Part shown: positions 53,411 to 64,000 of the stretch, piece by piece
Numbering within the stretch: the stretch's first letter is position 1
Layout of the letters: every line of letters starts with the position of its first letter
DNA from: Amblyomma americanum
Lineage: Eukaryota > Arthropoda > Arachnida > Ixodida > Ixodidae
DNA: 64,000 nt
Direction: 5' to 3'
Assembly: GCF_052857255.1 (NCBI RefSeq)
Contig: NC_135497.1
Coordinates: 543,964,358 to 544,028,357, forward strand
Made by a program: the position numbers and the translations under genes
Notes under the pieces: generated by a model
Seen by the model: the letters and a program-made list of their open reading frames with translations, nothing else
Database searches by the model: none
What the model was told of the DNA's origin: nothing

Positions 53411-54637
53411 GACCGCATGAGCCATTAAAGGCTTTCCACTTAACAGGACAGGGCTTATTCAAACTTCGTGCCAGTTGTTCGGAAAGTATTCGAAACGTTC
53501 ACAACATACTTGATTCATTTTGAATAATAATGATTATACCCTAATAGATTCCTTCAAATAATAGAGTAGTGTGATGTTCGATTCTCAACATTTTCGAATA
53601 TTCGCGCATTCTTAGATTTCCTTTATTCATCTGTCTGACCGCGCTCCTTGGAGTCTCCGCGCATTTCACAGTCTTGTTCCGCGTCGCACGCGGGAACTTC
53701 CAGGTCCTGCCGGCCCTTGCGTCTCCGTCGGCGTTTCCTTCTTGCTTTGCACACTTTCAAAGCCAGAAACAAAAACCAGCGCTCTCGCGTACGAACTGGC
53801 GCCTCCAGACGCAGGTGTGAAGAGGTACGAGGGTTCGGTTCCATTTTCTAAAACAGGTGTATCTTACCTCGAACCGGGAGGCATGCTGCAGGACGAACGT
53901 AAGATACTGAACGCAGTTACATCGGCACTTCTGTACACTGTATTACGAGGCAACACTGAGAAAAAATTCTAGGGTACATTTATGCTCTTCCTGAAGGGTA
54001 TGACTCGATAGGGTTGATTGGTATTTAGCGCTGTTTACGCCGCACTATGAGGCCATGTTTCAAATACAAAGTTTCTATTGGCAATTCACATATGCTTTCA
54101 TTACAAGCGTAACAAAAATAAGTGGACACATCTGCTTTGAATAAGCATGCTTTTTTTTCAAGTTAGATTTTTTTAACAATGACGTTTCGGATATGTAGAA
54201 TGCTAATGTCGTCTTAAATGTTTTTTTTCTGGTCGGTTGAGACAGAACTTTTTTCTTCCTATCGAAGACAAACTTTGAGCTGCCTGCAGTCTTCGCAATT
54301 GATATCAAGCCAATTATAGAGAAAGGCACTATGTTTGAATAAGGTTTTCTTTCACCGTGCGAGCTCTATCGCAATGAGCGGTGCAGAGGCCGTGGTAGCC
54401 ATAAAACACCTCACGTAGCCCGTAGGTGAGAACCCGAATGCATGCGGCCAGTCCAGCATACGCAGCAGGCGCTTGGGACGCTGCCCACGGGCGCGCTACC
54501 CGATAATGTCTCCAAATCGGCGCCCGTACAATTATTACACCAGCCAGCGTAATGCGCGACTCTAAGATAGCAGTACCGTCACTCTGTTTTCTTAGGCGAT
54601 AGCCTTTAGTGGCTCATACTGGCGTCCGTCCGATTTT
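53411..54637. other. No supported gene
   Basis: Several overlapping frames near 53.6-53.97 kb lack recognisable motifs. 54.0-54.35 kb is AT-rich. Confidence 0.35.
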
Positions 54638-54815
54638 AGCTCACGCAGCCTTTCCCGTTTGTTGCATTTTAGGTCACGTGACCTTGTCCGTCCGATACGT
54701 TTTAGGTCACGTGACCTTGCTTGTTCGGTACATTTTAGGTTACGTGGCATTGCCCGTCCGTTACATTTTAGGTCACGTGACCTTGTTTGTCCGATATGTT
54801 TAGGTCACGTGACCT
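54638..54815. repeat. 33-bp minisatellite with AGGTCACGTGACCT palindrome
   Basis: Six units start at 54638, 54671, 54704, 54737, 54770 and 54802. Four carry the perfect 14-bp palindrome AGGTCACGTGACCT; the first and fourth are mutated (AGCTCACGCAGCCT, AGGTTACGTGGCAT). The remainder is TGTCCGTCCGATACGTTTT-like. The palindrome combines a CACGTG E-box with inverted AGGTCA half-sites. A plus frame (54609-54803) reads an 11-residue repeat (RYILGHVTLxV), probably by chance of period. Confidence 0.85.
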
Positions 54816-56579
54816 TGTTCGTCTGTTACAACCAAGGAGCTTATCACAATCTGCCAGCTGGACAGTGAGCAAACTGCCCACTGTGTCGAGTGGCGTGATC
54901 CGCCGCCAAGCAACAACTGCGCATACGCAATGTGACGTCGGCACTCAAATTCAAATCAGAGCAATGAGTCGCAAACGGCATTCGCATTCTTGCTGTTGAG
55001 AGATATCTAAGTGCCTCCAACGAATTTTTTCTTGTTCCAAACGCCAACGTTTCAAAAAAGGAGCATTTGCCCTAAGCTCAGTACCAGCGAAAGACAGCAT
55101 TTAGTCCTTTTTTCTTCGTTCACGAATGCAAACAAGGACACGATACGAGTTGCGGTGTGGGTCAAACCGCTGCAACCAGTTGCATTGTTCGCAGGTGGCT
55201 GCACTTTTCGGCTATCGATCACTGTTTGCTAATTCGACAGTGGTTGCGGTCCCCGCATTTCGGTGAGACAAAGCTTGTAAAAGAGATGTGTGACTAGATT
55301 TCGGTGAACTTTGAAGAACCTAAGCAGGTGAAAATCATTTCGTATTTAATATTGTCTAGTCCGTGATGAGCGAGACAAGCCTTTTGGCATTCCCAAAAAT
55401 TTGCTCACAACAATTTTCTTTTCACATGTTGTGAATTGATAGAACCTTCTTATTTTTCCGCACCTGAGTCAACAGTTCCGCCGGCGCAGGAGAACGGTCG
55501 ACCGTATACAGAAGCATGTCCTCAACGTGGTGCAGGTCTCGGCCTCGAACTCTTCGACGCCACATGCGTCGTGTTGCGTCCAGAACGCGTGTGGCCCGGC
55601 GCAGACAAACGCCTGTCTGACCACGTAAGTTCGCCTCAGTGGTCTGGTGACGTAGCGCACACTCAGCCCACGACTGGCGAAGCTCGCGCGGGTCGATTCA
55701 ATGCCCCGGAGTCGAACGGGGCGAGGATAAGGCCCGGTGGCTAACAGCACACGCGCCCTCTGGTAGAGCGCCGGAGACGTCCATGTTACGCGCGACTCTT
55801 GCGTGCTCTTTGCCACCGTCATGTTGGAGTTCAGCGTCGTGACTTCTCTTAAGTGCAGCTAGGTCACCACTGGTTTTTGTTCGACTGAGGACAAATTCGA
55901 GTTGGCCTCCATCACTTGGTTACCGTACTGAGATGCAAAAGGGTACTCTCGCTGGACATCAATGGTTTATGAGCTGGGAATGGCCAGAAGTCAAATACAG
56001 GTGTCACCACCAGCTCCAATATTCACAAGCAAACTGCAGTGAAATGAACGCATGTTTAGCGCTGGTCTCTGACTCTCGACCACACAGATATATATTCACT
56101 TAAACCAAGGATCACGAAGTCCATGCCGTTGATAACACTACCATGAACGCCGCGAGTTTTAAGTCGAGTGGCAATAAAATACACCATTTTGAAATCCAGG
56201 TTTCCCCGTGGCGAAAGCGCCTTCCGCTGCCTAACGAGCATAAAGAGAGACACAGAAAGCTATATGATTGCATCATGTTAAGAATGGAATTTGGTGCAGT
56301 GGTCCTCAGGGCTCCTCCAAGAAAACACCTCGAGTGGCATGTACACGCAGCAAAAGAGTGTCCACTCGAGACGGGAGCTGCTGATTCCAAGCTGTGGTAA
56401 TCGGCGGCCGTAACTGGCAACAGGAACAAAGCGCGTGCAGTAGGTTACGCTATACGCACAACCTGCAGGATGCGGAAAACCGAAGAAAGCGGGCACGCTG
56501 CTCACAGGCCGGTTAACCCTTGCGGGGTGGCTTTGTCACCCAAACTGGGTAGCACTCAGTGCTATGCTTACAGTGTGTA
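54816..56579. other. No supported gene
   Basis: Plus frame 55436-55744 (GC-rich) and minus frames near 56.06-56.43 kb are open but carry no recognised domain. One minus frame reads GSVINGMDFVILGLSEY, which I cannot assign. Confidence 0.3.
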
Positions 56580-58600
56580 CATACGCCACCGCCAGAGGTC
56601 TGACCATTTCTCGAGCAACATCCGCCTCAGCTCTCACTGCTTTAGACCATCTTCTGCAAGAGGCTTTCGGCAACCCCTGTCACAAGCGAACAAGGGAACC
56701 TGGCTGAAACCCACCTGGCCCATTGGTTGTCAAATCTCGGTCGCATCTTGTGAACGCATGACTTCCTTAGCACATACTCCAGACACAGTGAAGCAATGCT
56801 TCTTTTCACTAACTTGAAATGCAAGGAATCAAATGACAGAAGCCCTTTTCTATGTATTGTCCATAAAGAACTCAATCTTAAGATCTAAAACATGTAAAAA
56901 ATTGTCCACAGGCAGTTCACATGTAAAATCCAAGCCTTTTCCATGTTGTCTAAATAGAGACAAAACATTGCGTGCGGCTTCAGCAAAGTTCAAGCTTGTG
57001 TCCTTGGTTAAAATAATAAAAAAATCTACCACGCTTACGTTAAAACTTTGTGAGATGTTAAAACCTGATGAAGAACTTGGTTCATTTGAGAAAGATGTTA
57101 CACAATAATGGCCCGACGCGCAATCCAATACAAATTCCCGCATTCTGCATAAAAAAAACCGCTGGTAAAATGTTTTAAAAGTGGACTCCAAGTAAAACTT
57201 CAAAACAGTTCAAAAATCATCAATAGAAACACCGGCAGAGTTCTGGAACGAAACTGGATCATTTCTTATACTACATTCCCTGACTGCAGTAAAAAGGGAG
57301 CGTGGGGTACAGAATAAAATAAATCAACATCCACAGAAACGGCACAACCAACTTCAAATCAGATTTCAGGAATTCAGAAACTTCTTCCGATTTTTTCGTT
57401 AAAAACGGATCCCCTATATCTAGTTTGCTCAAATGCTTCAACAAGAAACGACTAATATGCTTCTGCCACTAACCCTTTTCCGTAACTGTCATTCTGAATG
57501 GGAAGCTTTGCTTGTGCGTTTTTACTGCAAAGAACACTCTCAGCACTATATTTTTGCTTTTGTCAATTTCCTTAGCAATGCTGACCAAGCCGAGATGTTC
57601 ACACATTGCCACAGCGCGGCTTTTCACTTTTGTAGATTTCACAGGGATAAGGGAAAAATTCTGAATCACTTGAGCTTCTCTTATCGAGAAGTTATCCTCA
57701 AACATAACGACAGAACAGCCCTCCTTATCTGCTTGAAGGAGCCTCAATGAAGCATTGCTGAAGTATGACACAATAGCTCCTACTGACATTTTTATGTGTC
57801 GCGTAGGCCTCGGATACCCAGATTTAGGAAGACAGTCAACGCCCTCGAAAAGGCACATTTCTTGCTCTTCTGGATCGGCCTTCCTTGCGATACGTCGATT
57901 TATAGCTACCAGTTTATGCGGCGGCACTTTTGCCTCAATTCCACACTTAGTTCGTTTTTGAAGCACGGACGTCACCTTATCTAGCAAATCGATGTCCCGC
58001 ACAACTACCAAAATACTCGCAGCTTTCTTCATGTCCTTTCTTGTTTCTTTCAGCAGACACTTGAGCATGCATATCCAGAGTTGTTCTGCGATCTTGAATG
58101 CCAACCTCATTACAGACCGAATATTCGTTTCAGCAAGCCAGGCAGGATATTGCGTGAGACCGGCAGTGCCTAGAAGGTCGTTAGGCAGGCGAATTTGGCG
58201 ACAAAACGCAGACCTCAGAATCTTGCTTATTCGTTTCACGTGTCCCCATGAAGGTAACACTGGGAAAAAAGGCCACTCACTTCTGCCGGAACCAATCAAT
58301 TCTTCATGCAGAAGGCGATGCGTCTTGCGCGATAGGTGTTGGCGACCACACGTGTAATCCATTCGTCAATAAAGCTTGGAGATGACAGAGAAACAGAAGG
58401 GCACACTGTATTAAAAATATAGCTTAAGAGAACTTCTTTTTGGGCTAGTTGGCATTTGTACTTTAAAGGCGCCACAACCGACCACAGGCACAAGAGAAGA
58501 GAACAGGACAAAGCGCCACTCACAACTGGTTTAATTTGTAGAAACCACATACGTGCATATATAAACACTCAGCCAGGACCTGCGCAACCTTTAGAATTTA
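56580..58600 (-). pseudogene. PLE reverse transcriptase, copy B (endonuclease missing)
   Basis: The 297-codon frame 58362-57469 covers the N-terminal region and RT motif 1 (LLQADKEGCSVVMF), then IVLRVFFAVKTHKQSFPF. Frames 57203-56850 and 56875-56600 contain VSVVDFFIILTKD (the YVDD position, second Asp lost) and LDFTCELPVDNF. Homology to copy A stops at 56580, so the GIY-YIG module is absent. The 5' repeat GCGCCACTCACAACTGG lies at about 58515. Confidence 0.8.
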
Positions 58601-59179
58601 TTTCAAAAACAGCCACAGATATGTCGGTGCAGTTGCTTGTTTTGGATCGTACAGCAAGACGGAAATTGTGTACCTCATATGGATCAGTAATTAGACAACA
58701 AAGTGAACTTAAATAATAAAATTTTGAATTTAGGGGCAAATATTGCAAAGTAGTATTACCATTTCTTGTTCTCATTTAAGTTGTAAATTGAGCAATTGAC
58801 TTCTTGACCCTCCTGGTATCTAAGAAAGAGAAACTCGATGGTAGCTATGCATTGAGTACAATAGTTAGAATTTAACGAAGAAGCCTTGGACGATGAACAA
58901 AATAGGGAGAAGTTTACAAACACACATTTTTCGCTTTTTTAGAGTTATTGCCATGTCTAGTTATGCAGCTGCAACCAGTGAAAAGAAAAAAAATTTCACC
59001 CGATGGTGAGAGCCGAACAGAGCATGAAATCCCTAGATATTTTTGATGACGCTTGGATATTACATAGAAAATATTCAAAACTGAAGCCAGGCAAAACAAA
59101 TGGCACTGCTTTTCAGCTGGTTTCAGGTCACGTCTCTGTTGCCGCTGTTCAGGCAACAAAAATACGCGAAATAATCCTC

Positions 59180-59360
59180 TTCCTTTTTCTTTCTTGGTTT
59201 CCTTCTTCTCTTCTTTTTCTTCCTTTATTTCCTTCTTTCTCTACTTTTTCTTTTCTTTCTTTCTTCCGTCATATCTTTCTTTCCGTCTCTCTCTTTCTTT
59301 ATTTCTTTCCTCCTTTTCATTCTTGCTTCATTTCTTTATTTCTTTTTTTGTGTTTCTAGC
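59180..59360. repeat. Polypyrimidine tract, copy B
   Basis: Duplicate of 17420-17625, somewhat shorter, as expected for slippage-prone sequence. Confidence 0.8.
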
Positions 59361-60107
59361 ATGTTCACTCTATACAGCATCTCATAAGTACCCTGCAGCA
59401 CTGTGGAAGGTACAGACGTCCTCAGCCTCCTTTACACAGCTTTATTTACTGAGTTTAAACGATTAGTGACTAGCTGCTGACATATATCTCTCACCCATAT
59501 CACACATAAAGCCTGATCAGAGACAGTGCCTTGGAGAAAAACTTTTGTTCTCTGAGACATGTCTTGGAATAAAAAACGGCACTGTCTTTTAAGGCTGGTA
59601 AAGTACTAATTTACATAAATGGTACATTGGTGTAAACATTTCAGCAATCTGTTTTTCAAGACAATCTACAATTTTGGAATTGACACTTCTTTGAATCCAA
59701 TATTTAAAAATTTAGCTAAATGGTCCTTACTAATTATTGAACTTTCGAGAAAGACAAATATTTCAGACTAGGCCATGGAACTCTAAGCAGCCCTAAGCTG
59801 ATTTTATTTGGTTAGGAGACGTCTTTTTTAAAACCTTGGCTATATTTCAGTGAGGCACCAAGAATAAAATGCGCTGTATTCCTTCACATTACACAGTCAG
59901 ATTTGCTAATCAGGAGCAGGCCATGTTCTTCATTCAGGTACACGACGCTCTTAATGGTAAATGTGTTGTGTTGGCCAAGAAATTTGCATGCATACGAATC
60001 CTGTTTTGAGCTCAGGTTTCCAAGGCACGTGTTGAGTAGGAATAAAGCATCCACAAAGTCATGTGAATTAAACATCATTAAATTATAAGATTGGGCAACT
60101 GTGCTAG

Positions 60108-60461
60108 CTATAAACTGGCAGCAGATGTAGCACACACCCAGCTAGGAATAATACTAATAACCAGTTGCCATCCGAGGTATTGCAGTGAAATCGAAGACAC
60201 ATTACAGGATGAGACTTCAGTCTCCCCGAGCATGATGTTCTTATGGCGCAGATTATCCAATTGTAAATTCACGTAGCTCTCATAGCTTCTTACACTCAGC
60301 AACCACTGAATAAGAACTGCCATTTGTACAGAATGCCAACAAAGACCAAAGATCATTAGAGGAAAACTGTGGTGTTTTCTCAGCAATGTACATTGTTGTC
60401 TCAAGAACGTAAACAAAATGGTAAAGAAAGAAATGTGGAGATCTGAAAAAATATAGAACAA
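60108..60461 (-). CDS. Unrecognised open frame, copy B
   Basis: Counterpart of 18328-18711. The frame is open for 117 codons with changes such as S to I and M to L. A second minus frame (60135-59884) continues with CCQFIASTVAQSYNLMMFNS, which suggests a longer ancestral frame broken by a shift. No family is recognised. Confidence 0.25.
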   Translation of the reverse strand: MFYIFSDLHISFFTILFTFLRQQCTLLRKHHSFPLMIFGLCWHSVQMAVLIQWLLSVRSYESYVNLQLDNLRHKNIMLGETEVSSCNVSSISLQYLGWQLVISIIPSWVCATSAASL

Positions 60462-60717
60462 ATTCTAATCATCATCATCATTAGCCTGACTATGCCCACT
60501 GCATCAAAATGGCACTCTAAACATAAGCTAATGGCTTTTAGATGTGTAGCAGTTTGCTAGGTGATATCTAATAAATATTGCATTGAAATGAAATCTTGTC
60601 AAGCTTTACTTAGAAATATAAAAATGATACAAGTAGTATACACAATATATACAGGGGAATTATACATATAAAAACACGAACATATTTGCATTAGCTGTCA
60701 AGTTGTGTAAAATGAAA

Positions 60718-60851
60718 CTAAATCTCAGCTGCACATTCTTGCCACTTTATCTTGAACTTCTTGAGCTGGTGAAGGGTGCGGCACACTTTCGGGTCCACCG
60801 ACAGGGTGTTCAGAGACAAATGCTAGCACCCTCTGGGCTGATGCCTATGAG
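60718..60851 (-). CDS. Candidate terminal coding exon, copy B
   Basis: Counterpart of 18965-19097, one base longer. After TTTTTCTGCAG the sequence reads LIGISPEGASICL then stop in one frame, and LNTLSVDPKVCRTLHQLKKF KIKWQ ECAAEI to TAG in another. The acceptor and the tail frame are kept in both copies, with three codon differences in the tail, two of which alter residues. Confidence 0.35.
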
Positions 60852-61644
60852 CTGCAGAAAAAGAAGTCATATTTAGAAGCTATACCATTCAACAAGGATA
60901 AGCAGAATTCCAGGGCTAGATGCATGGCTAGTATCCACATAGGAATAACTTAAATTCCTTGCATTCGAACATCATCGGAGCCAAATTCTCTATAGACATA
61001 AGAGCTCATAACACCATTCACATAAAGGTTATACCAAATTTTCATGTCAAACAAAGTGCCTCATAGCCTTACAAGCACGCACAGCAAGATGCATTGTGCT
61101 AGTATGATAGCTACTGCTTTCCCCATAGCCAGCCAACAGGAAGTTTCTCCATAAATTACTCACTGCATTAAGATGTTGGAATGCTATACATGACCAATTT
61201 GTCACCAGAAATCTGCATTGCACATAACCCACAACTTTTTATTGCAGCATCACCTATAATTGCTCACCAAAATATTGTAAACTGAGTCACAGCCACATAA
61301 ACACCAGCTCACAGGACTCAGCATGCATTTATAATGCATCAAACAACAACTTTAAGGCTGAAGAGAACCTTATATGAAAATTTTAATTTGTTGCTTGATG
61401 CCTAGTTACCACTTACACGTGTAGCCTCACCTAAACATGCATATGAACACGATAGCAAGATGGGCGAGTTGGTGACACATACTCAAGAGAAAATCCCCAT
61501 CTTTTGTGCTATTTTACGTTAGGTATGCATATGAAATATTTCTGATGACATCTTTTTAGGACCAGAGATAAAACTTTACCCCCTTTCAAAATACACATTG
61601 CAACAAAACATAGCTCAAGGCATTACGGCAGGTTTTGCATTGCA

Positions 61645-62293
61645 GCATCATCACGATCAGCATGCCTACACCCACTGCAGGGCAAAGGCCTCTCCTATGT
61701 CTCTCCAACTAACTCTGTTCTTTGACAGCTGTGCCCAGCCTATGCCTGCAAACTTCTTAATCTCATCCGCACACCTGACTTACTGCCGCCCTCTGCTGTG
61801 CTTTTCCTCTCTTGGAATCCACTCTGTTACCCTCAAGGACCAGCAGTTATCACATGCACTGCCCAAGTAATGCACGTTTTTTCACTCTCCCACTTTGCCA
61901 ACTTCCAGTCTTAATGTTAAACCTATCATTTTTCTTTCCATAGCTAGCTGTGCTGTCCTTAACTGGCCGTCGAATTTCTGCACTGTAAGTGAGTGCTATT
62001 AAGATACAGCTGTTGTATACTTTTCGCGTGTAAACTGCTGGTAAACTGCTATTCAAAATCTGAGAGAACTGACCTATGCACTCCACTCCGTTTTTCTAGT
62101 TACTTCCCTCACATGATCTAGAACAGCAATCCCTACCTGCCCTAAGTAGACATATTCCATTACCACCTGCAACCCCTCGCTACGAATTGTGAACTGCTGT
62201 TTCCTTGCAAGACTATTGAGCATTACTTTTGCTTCCTGCATGTTAAATTTTACACCCACCATTCTGCTCTGCCTGTCTAACTGCATCTCGCAT
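61645..62293 (-). pseudogene. 5'-truncated RTE LINE, copy B
   Basis: Same insertion and truncation point as 19876-20526, again ending in TGATGATGC. Frames include LDRQSRMVGVKFNMQEAKVM and YVYLGQVGIAV, matching the RTE thumb region. Confidence 0.8.
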
Positions 62294-64000
62294 TAAAACA
62301 GAAGTACGCAGCATACAGGATCTCTATGGTAGCTAAAAAGTTGGGGCTTTCAGCCCAATATCACAATGCATGTGCAACCAAAGATGCTCTTGAATGGGAA
62401 GATCAATTTACTATCAAGAGCATGCTCAATTAAAATAACAGTTGTGATTACATCTCACTAAACAAAGTAATTTTTTCACAGCTGGTGCTCAGAGGAATAT
62501 TTTTCACACGATAGTTTGAGCATGAAGCAGTCTAAACCTACTCACATAGGCAGCCAAGTCACCACCCCTCACAAAATCACAGAACCATTATGTGCCACGT
62601 TGATGGAAGATGCTCAAGATGCTACAGATGCAGATATGGCATTGCATGAATTATTTTGAAAAGGAGACTCTGAAGACAACATTACAGAGTAAAGATTAGA
62701 ACTTTATAGCCTAACCAAAGGGCATAAATGGTGCAATGTGATGCAAGGCACCACCTCACAGTAAAGACTGCAACATGCGCTGTGGGTAGAACTTTGTGAT
62801 AGTATGAGCTAACTAGATGCCTCATGTCATTCTTGAAGCTGCACTAAGCCTCGCTTTGGCCAATTTTTAGCTCATGTGATGCATACTGTGTGCATCATAT
62901 TAGGCGATGTACTCCGAGTAATATTTTTTTAATGTCCACAGACTGTTATTGCAGAACTATGATACAACTACGAGCCATGCCGACATTCGGTACTTGATGT
63001 AGGCCAAGAATTACAGAATTAAAAACGTCTAGTTACTTTTTATTTTTTATATTAGAGGGTAGGATTGTATTGCAAAACTAAACGATGGCAACATATGTGA
63101 GCCCAAAGTCAAAAATAGCACATGAAAGACAACCGAGTTTACGTTTTAATGTTGCACGATTATAGAGTGGTGCTGCTCTAGGTTGACTACTTCTACATCA
63201 CAAAATACACAACCTGCATATGTATTTGAGGCACACTAATGCAAGCAATGTCATTTTATAAATCTCAATATAGAAAAGCAAAATTAACGAGTTTTTAAAT
63301 GTGCACTTCGGAAGCTCAGTATCTCAATCTGCACTGCAGATTAAGAAAATTTAAAAACTGAGCTCACCTTCAATGTTGGCAGCCCTTATTTCTGCAATGT
63401 AATCTTGCCCCAATATAAAAAAACGAAGTTGACTAATTAATTTTAGGTAAGGGCATAAATCTTGAGCTCCGGCAAAATACTTAATATGCACCTTCTGTGC
63501 AATCCACCTGTGCAAACCACGGCCACATATTTCCTAGTTATTAAAATGAAAACCTGCCAACATTACAAAAAATCAACCAACATTTTTGACCTCCTGCTTT
63601 CGGCTGGAAGTTTTGTTTTGCTTCATTTGTTCTCACTTCGTTGATCACACTGACCGAGCTGATGGTGACCGCAACTCTGCAGGTGGGCACTTGACTGAAA
63701 AGGTTTTCAATAAACCTAGCTGTAAGCATTCCATGTTTAGTTAGGGCACTTAGCTACTGAGCCAGGTGACCAGAGGGTTAATCCAGGCCATTTGATGGAG
63801 GAACACGCAAAAGGTGCAGTGTGCTGTGCTATGTCAGTGCACATTAATGATTTCAGTTTCCAACTGGCTCAACAGTCTGCTTCATAAAGGATGTTCACTT
63901 TCCCTACCCTTTCAATTTCCAACTGGATCAACATGAGCAGCATAGGTTCCAAGTTAAAGCTTGACAGAACAGATTTGTGTTTCAGCATAGCTTTATTATG

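Larger units (their letters stand above)
56580..64000. repeat. Duplicated segment, copy B (runs off the window)
   Basis: Collinear with 14811-22233. It starts at CATACGCCACCGCCAGAGGT inside the PLE; the preceding bases differ between copies. It contains the same PLE RT, polypyrimidine tract, 117-codon frame, terminal exon candidate and truncated RTE. The right end is not in the window. Confidence 0.85.

Noticed and set aside
54609..54803. Protein with 11-residue repeats
   Set aside because: The pattern follows from the 33-bp period of the minisatellite; there is no gene context.

Overview
The window is eukaryotic nuclear DNA from a repeat-rich arthropod. The mix of repeats (a tRNA-headed SINE, an RTE-type LINE ending in TGA repeats, Penelope-like elements, Ty3/gypsy elements and a THAP/P-type transposon) is most like a hard tick. 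That assignment rests on recognising repeat families; no host gene here could be identified by name. There is no operon structure, rRNA, confident tRNA gene or CRISPR array. Nearly all recognisable coding sequence belongs to decaying transposable elements.

Layout. 0-2 kb: 3' ends of three minus-strand LINEs. 2.06-2.95 kb: a TTAA-flanked non-autonomous DNA element. 3.9-7.7 kb: a minus-strand Ty3/gypsy element whose integrase lies upstream of its reverse transcriptase. 7.7-8.6 kb: a LINE ORF1/endonuclease fragment. 9.5-13.6 kb: a plus-strand LINE split by an internally deleted gypsy element. 14.2-16.8 kb: a Penelope-like element (PLE). 17-33 kb: low-coding, intron-like sequence with candidate minus-strand exons and scattered RTE, PLE, SINE and MITE remnants. 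33.17-35.75 kb: a P-type element with TIRs and an 8-bp target duplication. It separates a CpG-rich minus-strand exon candidate from a plus-strand single-exon ORF (35.86-36.38 kb). 37.2-38.7 kb: a tandem array with a unit of about 139 bp. 38.78-41.62 kb: a Tc1/mariner-type transposon interrupted by a fold-back PLE. 41.6-46.0 kb: a SINE cluster split by a nearly full-length RTE LINE. 48.71-49.18 kb: a second fold-back element with an 11-bp target duplication. 50.0-51.7 kb: a minus-strand LINE. 54.64-54.82 kb: a 33-bp minisatellite built on GTCACGTGAC.

The last 7.4 kb (56580-64000) is a direct duplicate of 14811-22233, offset by about 41.77 kb. The copies differ by a few percent by eye. They share the same PLE, the same truncated RTE and the same candidate terminal exon. 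This is either a segmental duplication or an uncollapsed haplotype in the assembly.

Several nestings give relative ages: gypsy within LINE, SINE within P element, PLE within Tc1, RTE within SINE. The strongest candidates for something not routinely described are the reversed pol order of the gypsy element, the tRNA-like head on the RTE LINE, the two fold-back PLEs, the two unrelated arrays sharing GTCACGTGAC, and an unidentified minus-strand gene in the 19-33 kb interval.
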